This document shows positions 11,155 to 22,632 of a DNA stretch of 64,000 bases, in pieces. Source of the stretch: Chondrus crispus (lineage: Eukaryota > Rhodophyta > Florideophyceae > Gigartinales > Gigartinaceae); the NCBI RefSeq assembly GCF_000350225.1, contig NW_005178979.1:187352-251351 (forward strand), written 5' to 3'. Every line of letters begins with the position of its first letter. The stretch's first letter is position 1. The translations under genes were made by a program, and so were the position numbers. The notes below the pieces were generated by a model, which searched no databases, was not told where the DNA came from, and saw only the letters and a list, made by a program, of their open reading frames with translations.

Positions 11155-12431
11155 TCTTTTGGTAGCGCGCGGGGGCGGGGGGCTATAGTCCACGACAGCA
11201 ATTCGAGTCCTCATGCGTACCCACCACGCGTGCTCTCTCACTCTCACAATCCCGCCTTTGCCAACCATACCACCGGCCTCGCGTAAGGCTCTTAAGCACG
11301 ACGCCGCGAGCGCGTTCACTCCATCCCAATTGTGCGTTTCGACCGAGGCGTGAAACCTCTCGTTTGTGTCCTCCAACTCTGGCTTGTCCATTCCGTACTG
11401 TGAACCTTCACTTTACCCCTCCTGCAGAATTCGTCCGCGCGCAGTCCGTCCGAACCTCATTGCCGCAAGGGCTTTTCTCGGATCGACGGGATCAATCGGT
11501 TTTCTTTCCCCTTCGCCAATCTCCTCCTCACATCGGGAAGGATCTCTGATCTCTGCGGTTTAGCTCCCACTCGCACTTCAGTGCAAACCCCGGCCGCGTT
11601 ACGTGCGGTCCAGCATCTCCGGCCTTCGCTCTTTCCCGCTCGCCAAAATCGTCAATCACGACGTTACGAGTGACCTTCATCCACCTCTGCCGATCCCTCT
11701 TACTGACAGCTCCCACTTCCGGCCGTGTCGGGGACACCGACACGGCGAACGTTCGGGTTCACCACCGCAAGGGGCTTCTCCCCTCTCCCCTGCGTCCTCA
11801 GGTCCATCTTCATGGCGCGGTGGGTACAGCGACGTGTGGGGTAAGAAGTGAGGCGCGGGAACGGGAAGCAGCCGGTCGGATGGAGCTTCCAAACGTTTGT
11901 TTCGGGGATTATGCCCGACCTGAGTGAGAATAATAAGCGAGGTGGGGGTGCGGTGGTACGCGTGACAGACGCGAAGGGGAGGAGCGGTAGTCATGAGAGC
12001 CGCAGCGGGGCGGTGGCTAACGGTCGCTGGCTCGAGGTCTCCCCCTTCTTAGGCCTGGTACTCTTGCGACGGGCGAGCGGAGGCCTTGTAGAGCATGGCG
12101 CGTCTCCTCCGGCTCGTACTGTGCCCGGGCGACCCCAATCGCGACGTTTTACAGCGCCCGTGATGACGCGTTCACCTGGCAGCTTATGCGCACCCGCCAT
12201 ATGCGGACGCGTGCCGGTGGGGTACAAATTTGCCCTCGATTTTTTTTGGTTCTTCTATATCCACAACGGCGGCTGGTGTGTTGTCCGGCCGCGCGCCGCA
12301 GTCCCTGCCCTAGCTGACCGCGAGCCTTTCCTACAGCGCCCCTTGCGCTTACCACTCTTGGCGCGTTCTCCTTCGGTTTCCTTTTGACCCGCCCCTCTCC
12401 CGTGCCTCATCGCGCCCTTCCCTCGTTCCAG
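11155..12431. other. leader region of the Gypsy1 extra block, no gene seen
   Basis: GC-rich sequence between the 3' purine-tract module and the antisense gene. The plus strand has open frames here, the longest 11848-12387 from a GTG, but none shows a domain and their composition looks random. It may hold the promoter and leader of the antisense gene; no clear TATA box was found. Confidence 0.4.
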
Positions 12432-14609
12432 ATGCCCGACCGCCTCGACAGTCCGGGCCCGTCGTTGCGGCCGTCTGGCACGCCTCTTATCCCGCTGTCG
12501 GTGCTGCCTGCCAACGACGTCCGGCAGCTCGCAACGAGGACCTCGAGTGCTTCGGGGAGCGAGCTGGGGAGTCTCCGCTCCCCGTTTCAGAAGACCCGCT
12601 CACGCGCCTCTACTGTGTCTGTCGTTCTAGATGCCGGCCCGAACTTCGTTTCGCGCGGAGGGAGCGGTCCTCCGCCGCGTATAGAAGATGCCCCGATGGC
12701 TCCCGCCTCCGTGGGCGCGTTCTACCAGCCGGAGAAGGGGTCATACGGGGCTTGCGGGAGTTGCCGTTGCCCCGGGTCGCCGATCGGGGACTCCGGCCAT
12801 ATCGCGGCTGGGGATGCCGCCGACGCGCCTTCGACCACCCGGTGGTTGGGTGTGCCCTGGGAGGGTTCCACGCCGCTCCCCCTCAGCCGGCTACGCTATC
12901 CTTGGCGCCGTTATGCGCGGGTCCGGGTCACTGTCCCGGAGTTGTTGACGCGTGCTTGTCTCCGCCCGGATCTCGTGCGTATCCGTAAGATTCATGAAGC
13001 TGGTCTCGTGGATGAGTCGACATCGGCCCTCGGAAGGCTTATGGCTGAGGGTGGGGGCACGGCGTATCAAGTACCGGATGAGATCCCATGTGATCGCACG
13101 TTCGCGTATAGCGCGGCGGAGGCCGAATATGTAGACCGCATGGCGTCCGCCATGTTCTGTGGCCCCCGCCGCGAACCGCGGCAGTTCGTACTGTCAGGGG
13201 TCGCGCCTTTGTACGTGTGCCCTCGCCCTTATGCGTACTCTAAGTCCCGCGTAGCCTTACAAAAGTCCGCGAGTTCGATGATGCGTCTCCACGGCATCGC
13301 AGTGGCGCATCACGACTGGGCGGCATACAAGAGAGCAGATGAAGTCGACGGTCGCGTTTTCCGGTTGGCTTCTTTCGAAGGGGGTCTCACCCCCTTCGAC
13401 TTCCCTTCTCTGCACGACGTGGTCCGTGGGTCCTTTCCGTCCTTGGATATCCACCCGCTGCTCCCTTACGTATTAAAACATTTCGGGTACGCGTGTGTCG
13501 ACCGTCGGCATCCTGCCCATGCCCTCCTCGCCTATAATTGTGAACGCGAATGGGCCTGGTCTCTCACGAGCGCCATAATGAGTGAGGTCAGCGTCAACGG
13601 ACGGGTGTTTATCCAGCCCCCGGCCACTCTCGCGTATCTGGAGAGCGTTGCAGTGGGGCTTCCGAACGTAGCGTTACACCCTCTCGAGTGCAACACTTCT
13701 CACTTCCTCTGGACATTTGGCTCCGCGCTTGACCTCCTGCAACGAGCGGTTCGCATCGGCGAGGCAGCTCGGCGCCTGTGGACCGACTTCACATTTGGTG
13801 AACGGGCGGCGTTCTTGCCGTACGACCTCCGGAGCGACGCGTTCGTCTCGCATTCCGAATCGGGTCCGTCCAACCCTCCTCATGCGGGGGTGCTCGGGGG
13901 CGTGGGGTCCAACGCTCGCGAGGCGCGGCGGAAGAGGTACCGCGATTTGGACGCGGTAAGTCCGACCACGAATTTCGTAGTGTGTAACGCTTTCCGCGCT
14001 GCCGCGCCATCCGCTCCTGTCTGTATGACGGATCCGGTCCCTGCCGTGCCCCTGGTTCCACCCCTCGTGCCAACAGTGTCGCAGCCAATTCGGGAGGCCG
14101 AAGTGGGCTTTCTTCAAGTTCCCCTACGCGAAGTCGCGGTCATACCCGAGCTCTCTCGAGCCCTTGGTAAATTACGGGACCGCACCTGGTCGGTCGGCGA
14201 GCTACTGACGACGTTGTCGACCTGGTTCTTGGCGCGGACGGAGGACGCACACCGCCGCGGTGGCGAATGCGATCGTCTATCATCTGAGTTGCAGCGCATC
14301 ACGGAGGAACTGCAGAGATCCCGAGAAGACTGTCTCTAGCGTTTGGACGCGTACGAGCGTGCATGCGTTGACCGCGATCGGTACCGCAGGGAGCCTGACG
14401 CGCTCCGCAGCAGTCGGGCGACGTCCTCTCGCGAGGGTGGTGCTCTCCCTCCGAACCCCACTCCCGTGCGGCGGGAGCCAATCCACGACCCGTACGCCCA
14501 TATCCCGAGCTACGCCGAGGTGAACGAGGTTCCTCGTCACCCCAGCTACTGCCCCCCGTATCTCTATGACGCGGGCTCGGCAGGGGCCGTCGGCAAGGCT
14601 GATCCTTGA
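12432..14609 (+). pseudogene. long antisense accessory gene inside Gypsy1, one in-frame TAG
   Basis: Not recognised. An open frame runs on the plus strand, opposite to gag-pol. The first in-frame ATG is at 12432; the frame also extends to 12384 without ATG. It encodes 635 residues up to a TAG at 14337-14339 and continues in the same frame for another 89 codons to a stop at 14607-14609. The TAG sits inside what reads as one continuous heptad-rich, charged segment, so it is probably a Gln-to-stop mutation and the full protein had about 725 residues. Visible parts: a Ser/Pro-rich N-terminus, a Cys cluster (CGSCRC) near residue 112, a folded-looking core of about 300 residues rich in aromatic and Arg residues, a basic patch (REARRKRYRD), a Pro/Val-rich linker and a C-terminal coiled coil. 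The gene lies between pol and the 3' LTR. Confidence 0.6.
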
Positions 14610-17600
14610 CTACGTGGCCCCATCATCCCTCAGTAGAGCGGTTAGCGCGTGGATGACAACGGTAAAGGCATCTCATCCCTTTCTTGCGTTATAAACCCGG
14701 TCATTAATAGATCTCCGACGACAAGAGGCCCCGCATGTTCCTCCTCTTACTGGAGGCAATACCTCAATTCATCACGAAGTGTTCCCCTTGATGCGATTGG
14801 TCATACCTTTCTGCACGCGTTCAGCTATCGCGCCGACAACTGTCCGCACCTCATCTCGCGGGATTTAACCGCGGGGGTGTTCGAATGCGGTTTCTTAGTA
14901 TGGATTGCTGCTCGTCACGGACAAAAAGCCAAACATCCACGGAATAAGTTCCTGTAAAAACTCGGAGGGCATCCTAGCCATGACGAGGCGCATGATACGC
15001 TCTTGGTCTTCCAGACTGAAGGGTGCTCTAACCAGTGGGGGAGTGTTTTCTTGTCTCCTCCTCGTTTAGGTGGACAGTGATATGATTGGCGATGCCCTCG
15101 ATCGCCTTGACGACCTGTGCTTTTCCGGTTTTATCGCAATCAGGCCCTCTCCTTCGACAACGTTCCGGTGCTCGCCGCGAGAGTCCCGTAAGCCGCTGTG
15201 CCAGGCCATCGAAGAGTGCAGCGTCATCATGATTATCTTCGTGTAGAGACCCGCCATCCACCGAACACGGGGAAGAGGGCGGTCTCAAACTAAGGCCTCA
15301 TATGAGGACGTTTTGAGGTTGCCCCGGTACAGGGGATTCAACGAGACTGCTGGTCCTTTGTTCCCCTTTTGCATCCGAGAGCGCAGCTTCACGGTCAGCC
15401 ACTTCATCAATATTGTACATCCGACGCCTATCACCGCCCCTTGACACGCCCGCACGGACTGGATGTGCCGTCTTAGGGGTCCGCGGGGATAGTCCAGGGG
15501 AAGCGCGGGGTCTGATTTCAGAGCTATCACGAATTTCGGCAGGATGTCCTTGAAGTCCTCGAGTGTTCACTGCCACTAGCTTGGGTTTTCAGTTCGTATC
15601 CAGGGATATCGTCACCAATATCGCCTTCATTCTCCCCGATTTACGCAGCTACGCGTTCTCTGCGACGAAGATTTGTGAGGGGGGCTATTGTAATCAGCGG
15701 ACACGGAACCGACTTTCAGTCTTGGCCCCGACCCTTTTAGTACCGCGCAGTGCTGCGTTACTTGGAAGATACTGGCCACCATCGACTCTGCCCCAGTTGC
15801 AGATGCCGCGGACAATGCTTGAGACGTTTCTGGGCTCATATAAATGAATAAGAGTATGGAATGGTAGGACACTTGGCAGGCCGCCCGCCAGCACAGGGGT
15901 TGCCTCTGCGTGGGTATCGCTGACCCGACCGAGAGAGGCGTGGGTCCCCACACGAATTCTTTCCGGCTGCGCGTGTTGTACGGGATCTTTGACCTTCCAA
16001 TTTTCTCTCTTGGCGGTTATGGGTCGCGATCGTCAACCTCGCCTGCTCAGTTGTAGCAGACCCCGTGACTTGTAATTTTCTGCTGTGAAGAGGGGCGCGT
16101 GGTCGTGTGCGAGAGGTACTGATGTATCAGGACCGACAAGGGTACCGGGTCGGGGGTCGTCCTATGCCGCGACCCAGAGCTTCGTCCGCGAGACGACGTT
16201 GACTTCCTTGATCACGCGCGGCGAGCACGACGTTTCTTGCGGTATCCGTGGGTCTTTCCCACTGCGCGCGCGCGCGGTACGCGATCTTCTTGCAGCGTTC
16301 CCCTGATCTCTTCCACGGCCATTTGGCCTTGCTCTTGGTGCTGATTCTCCTTTTGGTCGTCACGCGACAGTCTTTTGGTTCTTCTCTTCTCTTCCCGTTG
16401 TTCATGCCCCAAGGGTGTGGACGTAACTCATATTGGTTGTCGCGCGACGGTCTTCTGCTCTTCGCCTCTCTGGGGGGGTCGCGCACACAGTTCGCAGGAA
16501 AAAGAAGTTTAGTAGGTCTCGTCGCGCCACGGTGATTGACGATCGCGGTAGGGTCGCAGCAAGGGGCCCCAAGTTGCGCTAAAGTCGCGTGCTCTGCTCT
16601 TGTGCGCGCGATCGAGTCCCGTCCTTCGCGATCGCTTCGCGTCCGTGCGCTCATGGTCCGTCCCCATGGCGCCGCGTTCACGGAGGGGAGGGGGAGCCGT
16701 TTGCTGATGGGGCGTCTCATGATGGCTTCTAATTGCGTGCTCATCGTGCGGCACGTGCCGCATGGACGCCGGTACGATGGGCGCGTACAGTAGTGGTAAT
16801 TTTTCCATTAATTTTGGTGTTGCTCCCGACGGCTATTCGAGCACTGTACGGCGCGGCCTGCATGCCCATCCCGTAGCGCACGTCATCCCAGCCCATTTTC
16901 TCCTTCATTTTTCCTTCATTTTTTTTCGTTATTTTTCTTTCTCCGACGGCGGCGTCGCCACTGTATGCAAGTGTACAGTGTTGCTGCTCCGCCGATTATC
17001 AGTTCGCGATTTGTTGCACCATCTCGCGTCCGGCCATGAAGTGACCCGTTCCTCTTGCGCACGTTCTATGTGCCCTGCATTCGCGTACGTATATCCGTGC
17101 GGCAACGCGTCGTGCCCTTGCTCGCCTGTTTGGGATGGGATGCCCGAGGCATATTCTGCGCTCCAGTGTTTTGCGCGACAGCTTGACATCAAGTGCACGT
17201 CGTGGCTCCGCCAGGGAGGAGGTGGAGAGGGCGCTCCTAATGCGGTCTGAGGGGACGAGTTCCGGAGCCCCTTTTCGCGGTGTGTCGGCGCGTATGCGCT
17301 GTGCTTTTTGCTGTGTTCGCGGAAGGTTTCCTTGTCTTGTGGAGTTGCAGTTTCTGCCCTGTTATGTCTGAGGCCCCACTGCTGCCCCTTCTCCCGTGTG
17401 TTATTCCGGCGTCGAACGTCTCGTTTGCGCGTTCGGTACGGGATCTTCGACTTTCTCGTTTTTGCGAATACAGTCCGCGTTCGTCCGCCTCGCAGGATCG
17501 GTTGCCCTGAGTCATGTGACTCCTAAATTTCCGGCTCTACCGCGGTATGCGTGTCCTTTGGCTCTTGCGAGTTAATACTGAGCGCGGTAGTCCAGAAGCA

Positions 17601-17616
17601 GTTGAGGGCGGTTGAG
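14610..17616. other. second half of the Gypsy1 extra block, no clear gene
   Basis: About 3 kb without a recognisable gene apart from a doubtful minus-strand frame at 15028-15588. It contains pyrimidine-rich runs on the plus strand near 16790-16950 (repeated TTTTTCC and ATTTTT blocks). The region downstream of Gypsy2 pol (about 30.75-30.90 kb) has a similar-looking run, which suggests that this block belongs to the element family. It ends at the pol-proximal stem-loop module. Confidence 0.4.
15028..15588 (-). pseudogene. possible small protein in the Gypsy1 extra block, one stop
   Basis: Not recognised. The minus strand is open in one frame from 15588 to 15028 except for a TGA at 15298-15300, giving about 185 codons in the same sense as gag-pol. 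The sequence is hydrophilic, with a possible helical C-terminal half. No ATG stands near the upstream end. It might be a fragment of another element or an extra element protein; chance cannot be ruled out. Confidence 0.25.
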
Positions 17617-17650
17617 GGCCCCCCCTTAAGGTTGAACGTCCGCGTTCAAC
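17617..17650 (-). promoter_or_regulatory. Gypsy1 internal stem-loop and polypurine tract
   Basis: On the minus strand GTTGAACG and CGTTCAAC pair around CGGA over the last codons of pol; the stop codon and TTAAGGGGGGGCC follow. Compared with the copy at 11137-11154 the stem has an extra T-A pair. In its present place it would act as an internal purine tract. Confidence 0.55.
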
Positions 17651-19177
17651 TCGGTTGTCAGGTCCCTACCCGTGCGTGCGCGTAGTCGGCTCGCGTAACG
17701 CGAGACGAGTTCTTCGGGGATATGTGTCCTTGCTGTCCACGTGGGCTCCTCGTAGTCTGCCCACTTCACCTTGAACTTCGCCGTCCCGTTTTCCATTACG
17801 CCATGATCGAGAAGCCGGTCCACCGCGTACTGTGTCTCCGTGGTGACCTTGTCAGCAAGGTCACCCGGCGCGGTTGTGCTTGCCCGTGGTGCGTCCACAG
17901 GTGGTGGCGCGTACACACACCTATCAGTGGACACGCGTTCTGTGATCGCATCACGATCAATCGTGATGGTACGTTGGTCATTCGCGAGGACGCGGTAAGG
18001 TCCCACGGCTGGTGACGCGAGCTTATTTGATGTCTTCGCTCCGTCCGTAGGGTCGAGGTATACATAATTTCCTGGCTTGACTCGCGTGTTTACGCGTCTC
18101 ACGCGTTTGTCGAAATCGCGTTTGTAGCGAGCCTGCGTTCGTCGCAAGCTGCTATATGCCTTCTGAATTGTCTCGTCCAGTTTCTTAAGGAACTCCGCGC
18201 GATGCCTTTTTTTATCCGGAAGGGGCGCGCTCCCCTCCGTCCTTCGAAGCGAAAATTCTGGGGGAGTTCGACTAAGTACAAGCTCGAATGGGGTCGTACG
18301 CGTAGACCTGTGTACGTGGGAGTTGTACGCGTAAGTTAATGGCCCCACGTACACATCCCAATCGTCTTGGTGTTCGTTGACGTAGTTACGCAACATAGAT
18401 GCAATAGTACGGTTGTAGCGCTCCACTTGGCCGTTGATCTGGGGATGGTACGCGGACGTATACAGGTTCATAATCCCCAGGATCCGGCACGCGCTGTGGA
18501 AGAACTTCGCGTTAAATTGAGGTCCATTATCGGACAACAGCGAACGCGGAATGCTGTACTTGAAAACCCACGCGTCACAAAACGCGGTCGCCACTGTGTA
18601 CGTGGTCACTGTCCTCAAAGCGACGACTTGAGTTAACTTTGTGAACCGGTCCGTTATTACAAGAAGGTATTGTTTTCCTCCCTTGGTCTTCGGAAGCGGT
18701 CCAAGAATGTCTATCGCGAGGCTCTCCAATGGACACGTAGCGGGGAACAATCTCAGCCGGTTGAGATGTTTTCGGAGTCTGACGCGGTTCTTCGCGCATG
18801 TCCGACATCCGCGTACTGTCGCTGCCACGTCCGCGGCCAAATGTGGCCAGTAATACCAGCGTCGGAGCGCGTGATACATGCGGTTCTGCCCCGGATGTCC
18901 CGCGATTGCGGGGTCATAGCAGAGCCGCAACAGACGCGCGCGTAGTGACTGAGGGACCACCACTTGAATGATTTCAGGATCGTAGGGGTGCTTGCGCTTC
19001 AAAACCCTTTGGTGGTCCTCAAAGAACGCGGAGTCGCGACTTTCCGATTGTCTGGCCAGTACGGTTTGGCAGAAATCGTCGATGCGTTGCTCCTCGGCTA
19101 TCTCCTCCAGGGTGAGGGGGGCCGGCAGGTCATCCTGTGGAGGAGCGACCTGGGAGCCTGACGCGTCTGTAGTGCAC
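17626..19177 (-). pseudogene. Gypsy1 integrase with C-terminal chromodomain
   Basis: Integrase inserts the element cDNA; a chromodomain can steer insertion to modified histones. The frame has an HHCC zinc region (HPGQNRMYHAL ... CRTCAKNR), the catalytic Asp in LAIDILGPLP, Asp in LLSDNGPQF and Glu in NGQVERYNR with 35 residues between the second Asp and Glu, and a C-terminal chromodomain-like block (YAVDRLLDHG ... FKVKWADYEEPTWTAR). All catalytic residues are present, and this part of pol has no internal stop. The apparent ATG of the open frame (19194) lies inside the inserted solo LTR, so the domain has lost its connection to RNase H. The last codons overlap the stem-loop module. Confidence 0.88.
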
Positions 19178-19874
19178 TGGTACGCCTCCCGCATTCGCGA
19201 GGGATACGCGGGATGCCACCCTCACGGGTGCGCCTCCCACGTGTACACCACGGATATTCGTGTACCTGTACCACGTGTAATCGTGTAACTACCCACCCAG
19301 GCATGGCCGGGTGTAAGCCCTGTCGAAGTACGGACAGTCTGTCACTCCACGTCTAGGCGTGTCGATCCCCACGTGTGAGCGGGTATCATAACCCTATACA
19401 GGGGGGTATTGCGTACTGTATAGCGTCTATGCTATTACGCCGGTATTTATTACCGTGTTTTAATTAATAATTAATTAATATTATTACGACGTCGACTACT
19501 ATATAGTCGACGTTCGACCCTAAGTACAGAAGGCACGAAGCCTTGGGTTCTTTTCCTAAGCTTCTGGAATCTCGGTAGTAGCCTCGCGCCAGTATAGCAC
19601 AAGCCGTGCTACACTACGCGAGCCCTTCTACGACCGCAAATCCCAACCGCTCTACCGCGCGTGCTGCTACCGAGGATACTAACCGCTCTACCGCGCGAGA
19701 CGTCCCTACCGCTCCGCCCCCTCTGGGCGATCCCCTGTTCTAACCCTCCTTTTTTTGCTACCTATTGCGCCGATCGCGCCCGGACCCCGTTGCCGGTTAT
19801 CACCGGGTGGTCTCCCGTACAACCCGCGTTTCGAACACGCGTGCTCTGCCCTGGGGTTATACACCGCGACCCCA
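19178..19874. repeat. solo LTR inserted in Gypsy1 pol
   Basis: 697 bp beginning TGGTACGCC and ending GCGACCCCA, with the six bases GTGCAC on each side (19172-19177, 19875-19880). It separates RNase H from integrase exactly where Gypsy2 has an uninterrupted linker. The middle is AT-rich with short palindromes (TTAATTAATAATTAATTAA, GTCGAC repeats). No coding capacity. The sequence is not obviously the Gypsy1 LTR, so it belongs to another family. Orientation cannot be fixed from a solo LTR. Confidence 0.75.
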
Positions 19875-19880
19875 GTGCAC

Positions 19881-21713
19881 GACAGCGTCAATTCCTGGTT
19901 CTTGAGCGCGTTCAATATCCACCGCGTCGAATTCTTCTATCTCAGCCCATAGGTCGTCGCGTTCTTGTAAAGCCGGGGCTTCTTCGTCGCCCACCGGCCC
20001 GTTGCGGGAACGCGCTTTTCTCCTTCTCCCCGCCTTGTTTCGCGTTGTAACGAACACGTGGTCGCTCTTGTGGTCGCATTTCGCGGTACAGGTATGGTCG
20101 CGTAATTCATCTGACACATCGCGTACGGTAGTGCCGTCGAAGGTGGGAATGTCGTCATCCACCTCGACGGCCTTCCGAGGGTCGTCGGCGGTCCTCGGGG
20201 AAATGAGACGCGACAGCGCGTCGGGTACTTGATGAACGCGTCCAGGTCTGTATTGGATGGTGAAGTCATACTCCGCTAACCGTAGTCGCCAACGCGGCAG
20301 TCGGCCGGAGCTTTCTGTGAGGGACATCAGCCACCGTAACGCGTCATGGTCTGTCCTCACGGTAAATTTGGTTCCCTCAATGTAGGGCCGTAGTGTGCGG
20401 ACGGCCCACACTACGCCGAAACATTCGCGTTCAGTCGCACTGTAGTTCCGCTCACTATCGTTGAGGGAATACGACCAATAGCCGACGGGACGCCAATCGT
20501 TGGTCCCGTCGTGCTCTTGTAAAAGCGTGCACCCCAGTTGATACGCGCTCGCGTCAGTATCAATCCTATACGGCCGTCCGTATCTCGGGAGCGCGAGAAT
20601 TGGGGGCGCGATCATCCGCGCCTTGAGCTCTTCGAACGCGTGAACCTGAGCCGCGGTCGGGTTATCGTAGTCCGGATCCGCGTCCTTCCGCGTCATATCG
20701 GTGAGGGGGCGCGCGATTTTCGCGAAGCCCTGCACAAAGCGGCGGTAGACATTACATGCCCCGAGAAATGGCCTGACTTGTGTCAACGTTCAGGGAAATG
20801 TAAATGTCTTGAACGCGTCCGCTGCGGTTTCTGTCACGCTTAACTTCCCTGGGGATATCGCATGCCCCAGGTAGTGTACGCGTGGCTGAAAGAAGCTGCA
20901 TTTCTTCAACTTGAGAGAAATGTCGGCGCTTCTCAAAAGTCCCAGAACCGCGTCCAAGTGTTTCGCGTGCTCCGCGTGCGTACGCGAAAAGACGATAACG
21001 TCGTCTAGATACACTAGGCAAATCTGCCATCGTACGCGTGATAGAATTATGTCCAGCGCGCTTTGAAAAGTGGCCGGAGCTCCGCGTAACCCGAATGGCA
21101 TCCGCAAATGTCGGAACGTTCCCATATGGGTGGTAAAGGTAGTTTTGTCGCGGTCTTCCGGTGCGACCGGAATCTGCTAATATCCTGAGTTACAGTCCAG
21201 CGTAGTGAACACAGCCGCGTCCCCCAATGATTCAATACAGTCGTCCATACGCGGAAGCAGATGCGAATCCGCCAGCGTTTTCGCGTTCAAGCGACGGTAG
21301 TCCACACAGAAGCGTAAACTACCGTCCTTCTTTGGGACAAGGACGACCGGGGACGCCCACTCCGTATTCGCGGGCTCTATCACTCCCGCGTTTAACATTT
21401 TCTTCACTTCTTTCGCGACCATTTCACGCATCGCGGGCCCTTTGCGGTAGGGCATGGCGCGTATCGGCTTCGTGCCGGGCTCAAGTGGGATGCGGTGTTC
21501 CGTCGCTAGGATCATTCCGAGCGACCCGCTCCACAAACTTGATTGTTCGCGTAGCATCTCAAGCACCTGTACGCGTAATTTCTCATCCTTCACATGTGAT
21601 AGATCAATCTCCTTTTCCCAATCTTCCTGTAGTGCAATACGCACCTGAAAAGGGGGGTGAAAAGAAAGGAAAATATTTGGATATGAAAAGTAGTCCGAGT
21701 TGGGGGGACTCAC
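19881..21713 (-). pseudogene. Gypsy1 reverse transcriptase and RNase H, two stop codons
   Basis: RT starts in the frame reading down from 21713; the clear family match begins at about 21644. Motifs: KKDGSLRFCVDYRRLN, PLPRMDD-like LLPRMDD, the catalytic box CLVYLDDVIVF, then RNase H with the DTDASAYQLG block, SATERECFGVVWA and RTDHDALRWLM. The frame is a single one interrupted by TAG at 21177-21179 (Gypsy2 has Trp here) and TGA at 20790-20792 (Gypsy2 has Arg, so CGA to TGA, a CpG change). RNase H is followed by an acidic linker that runs into the solo LTR. Confidence 0.88.
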
Positions 21714-22632
21714 GTGTGAATAATTGCACAGTTTTAATTTTTAATTATTTTATTTTATTTTAGTTAATTAGTTGGCATTAATTTTCCTGACACTAGATTA
21801 GATCTAGGATCTAGCGCCGCGAGCTACTGTACTGGCTCCGGCGGGGCGATATATACCTTAGACCTCTGACGACCAAGTCAGTAAAGGTAACCCGAGTTGC
21901 CAGAGTCTGATATCGCCTTGGTTGAAGTCCGTCTTTTACAAGACATTCCCTTTAACTACAGATTACTTTATCCTTTGCGCTCGGGGGTCCCCTTTTTCCT
22001 TACCAATTTTCCTTTATTTCCCTATCCTAATTTCCCTTAATCTTGAGTTGGTCCCACCTTGTAGGATTGCCATCCGCAACGTGACGTCATTTGCCATCGG
22101 GCTTTTGTGTTGGTGCACGAGTGGTGCTTTTCTCAGTGTTGGTTCCATCGGAATCTGGTTGCGACCGATCCGTTGTTGGTACTTTGCCATCGGGCAGTAC
22201 GACAGTGTAGCGCTGCTACGTTTTCTTCTTTCCCGACGGGCTACGTTGCGACGTCCCCGTCGAAGACCTTGTCAAGGGTATAAGGTGTACAAGGCGCTCT
22301 TCGAGCATTGGATTTACGACCCATCGGACCAGGTTTACCTAAACACCCCTCCGAACTCGTCGAGCAGTTGCTTTTACAAGTCTCTACCACCATTTACCGA
22401 TCCCGGGCGGGGCCCTTCTCTTCGCCCCCCCCTATCAGGGATCCGAGCTACTGCGGGCCGCAAACCCGCTTTAAGAGGACAGGGAGCTTCGAACACTCCG
22501 TAGCGCTGTGCCGTTGGCAGTTGTTGTTTTTGTTGCTGTTGTTTGTGTTGGAACGTCGGACCTTGGTCTCTGCCTGACAGGCGTATTGCACTACACTTCC
22601 GCGTCCGACTTGGTATCCTTATATTGTATGCG
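21648..22632. other. insertion or intron between protease and RT of Gypsy1
   Basis: About 1 kb with no recognisable coding sense separates the protease-linker frame (stop at 22633) from the first clear RT codons (21644). The RT-side edge looks like a 3' splice acceptor on the minus strand (pyrimidine run then CAG at 21647-21645). A 15-base sequence at 21628-21642 is repeated inverted at 22581-22595. The interior has an AT-rich, LTR-like run near 21735-21800. A decayed LTR insertion seems as likely as an intron; no matching target duplication was found. Confidence 0.4.

Noticed and set aside
11848-12387. 179-codon plus-strand frame upstream of the antisense gene
   Set aside because: It begins with GTG, has random-looking composition and is in a different frame from the antisense gene; kept only as leader region.
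16127-16744. 205-codon minus-strand frame in the Gypsy1 extra block
   Set aside because: Arg/Ser-rich composition expected for GC-rich non-coding DNA, and no motif.
21922-22503. 193-codon plus-strand frame within the Gypsy1 pol gap
   Set aside because: Hydrophobic random-looking peptide, no motif, antisense within a probable insertion.
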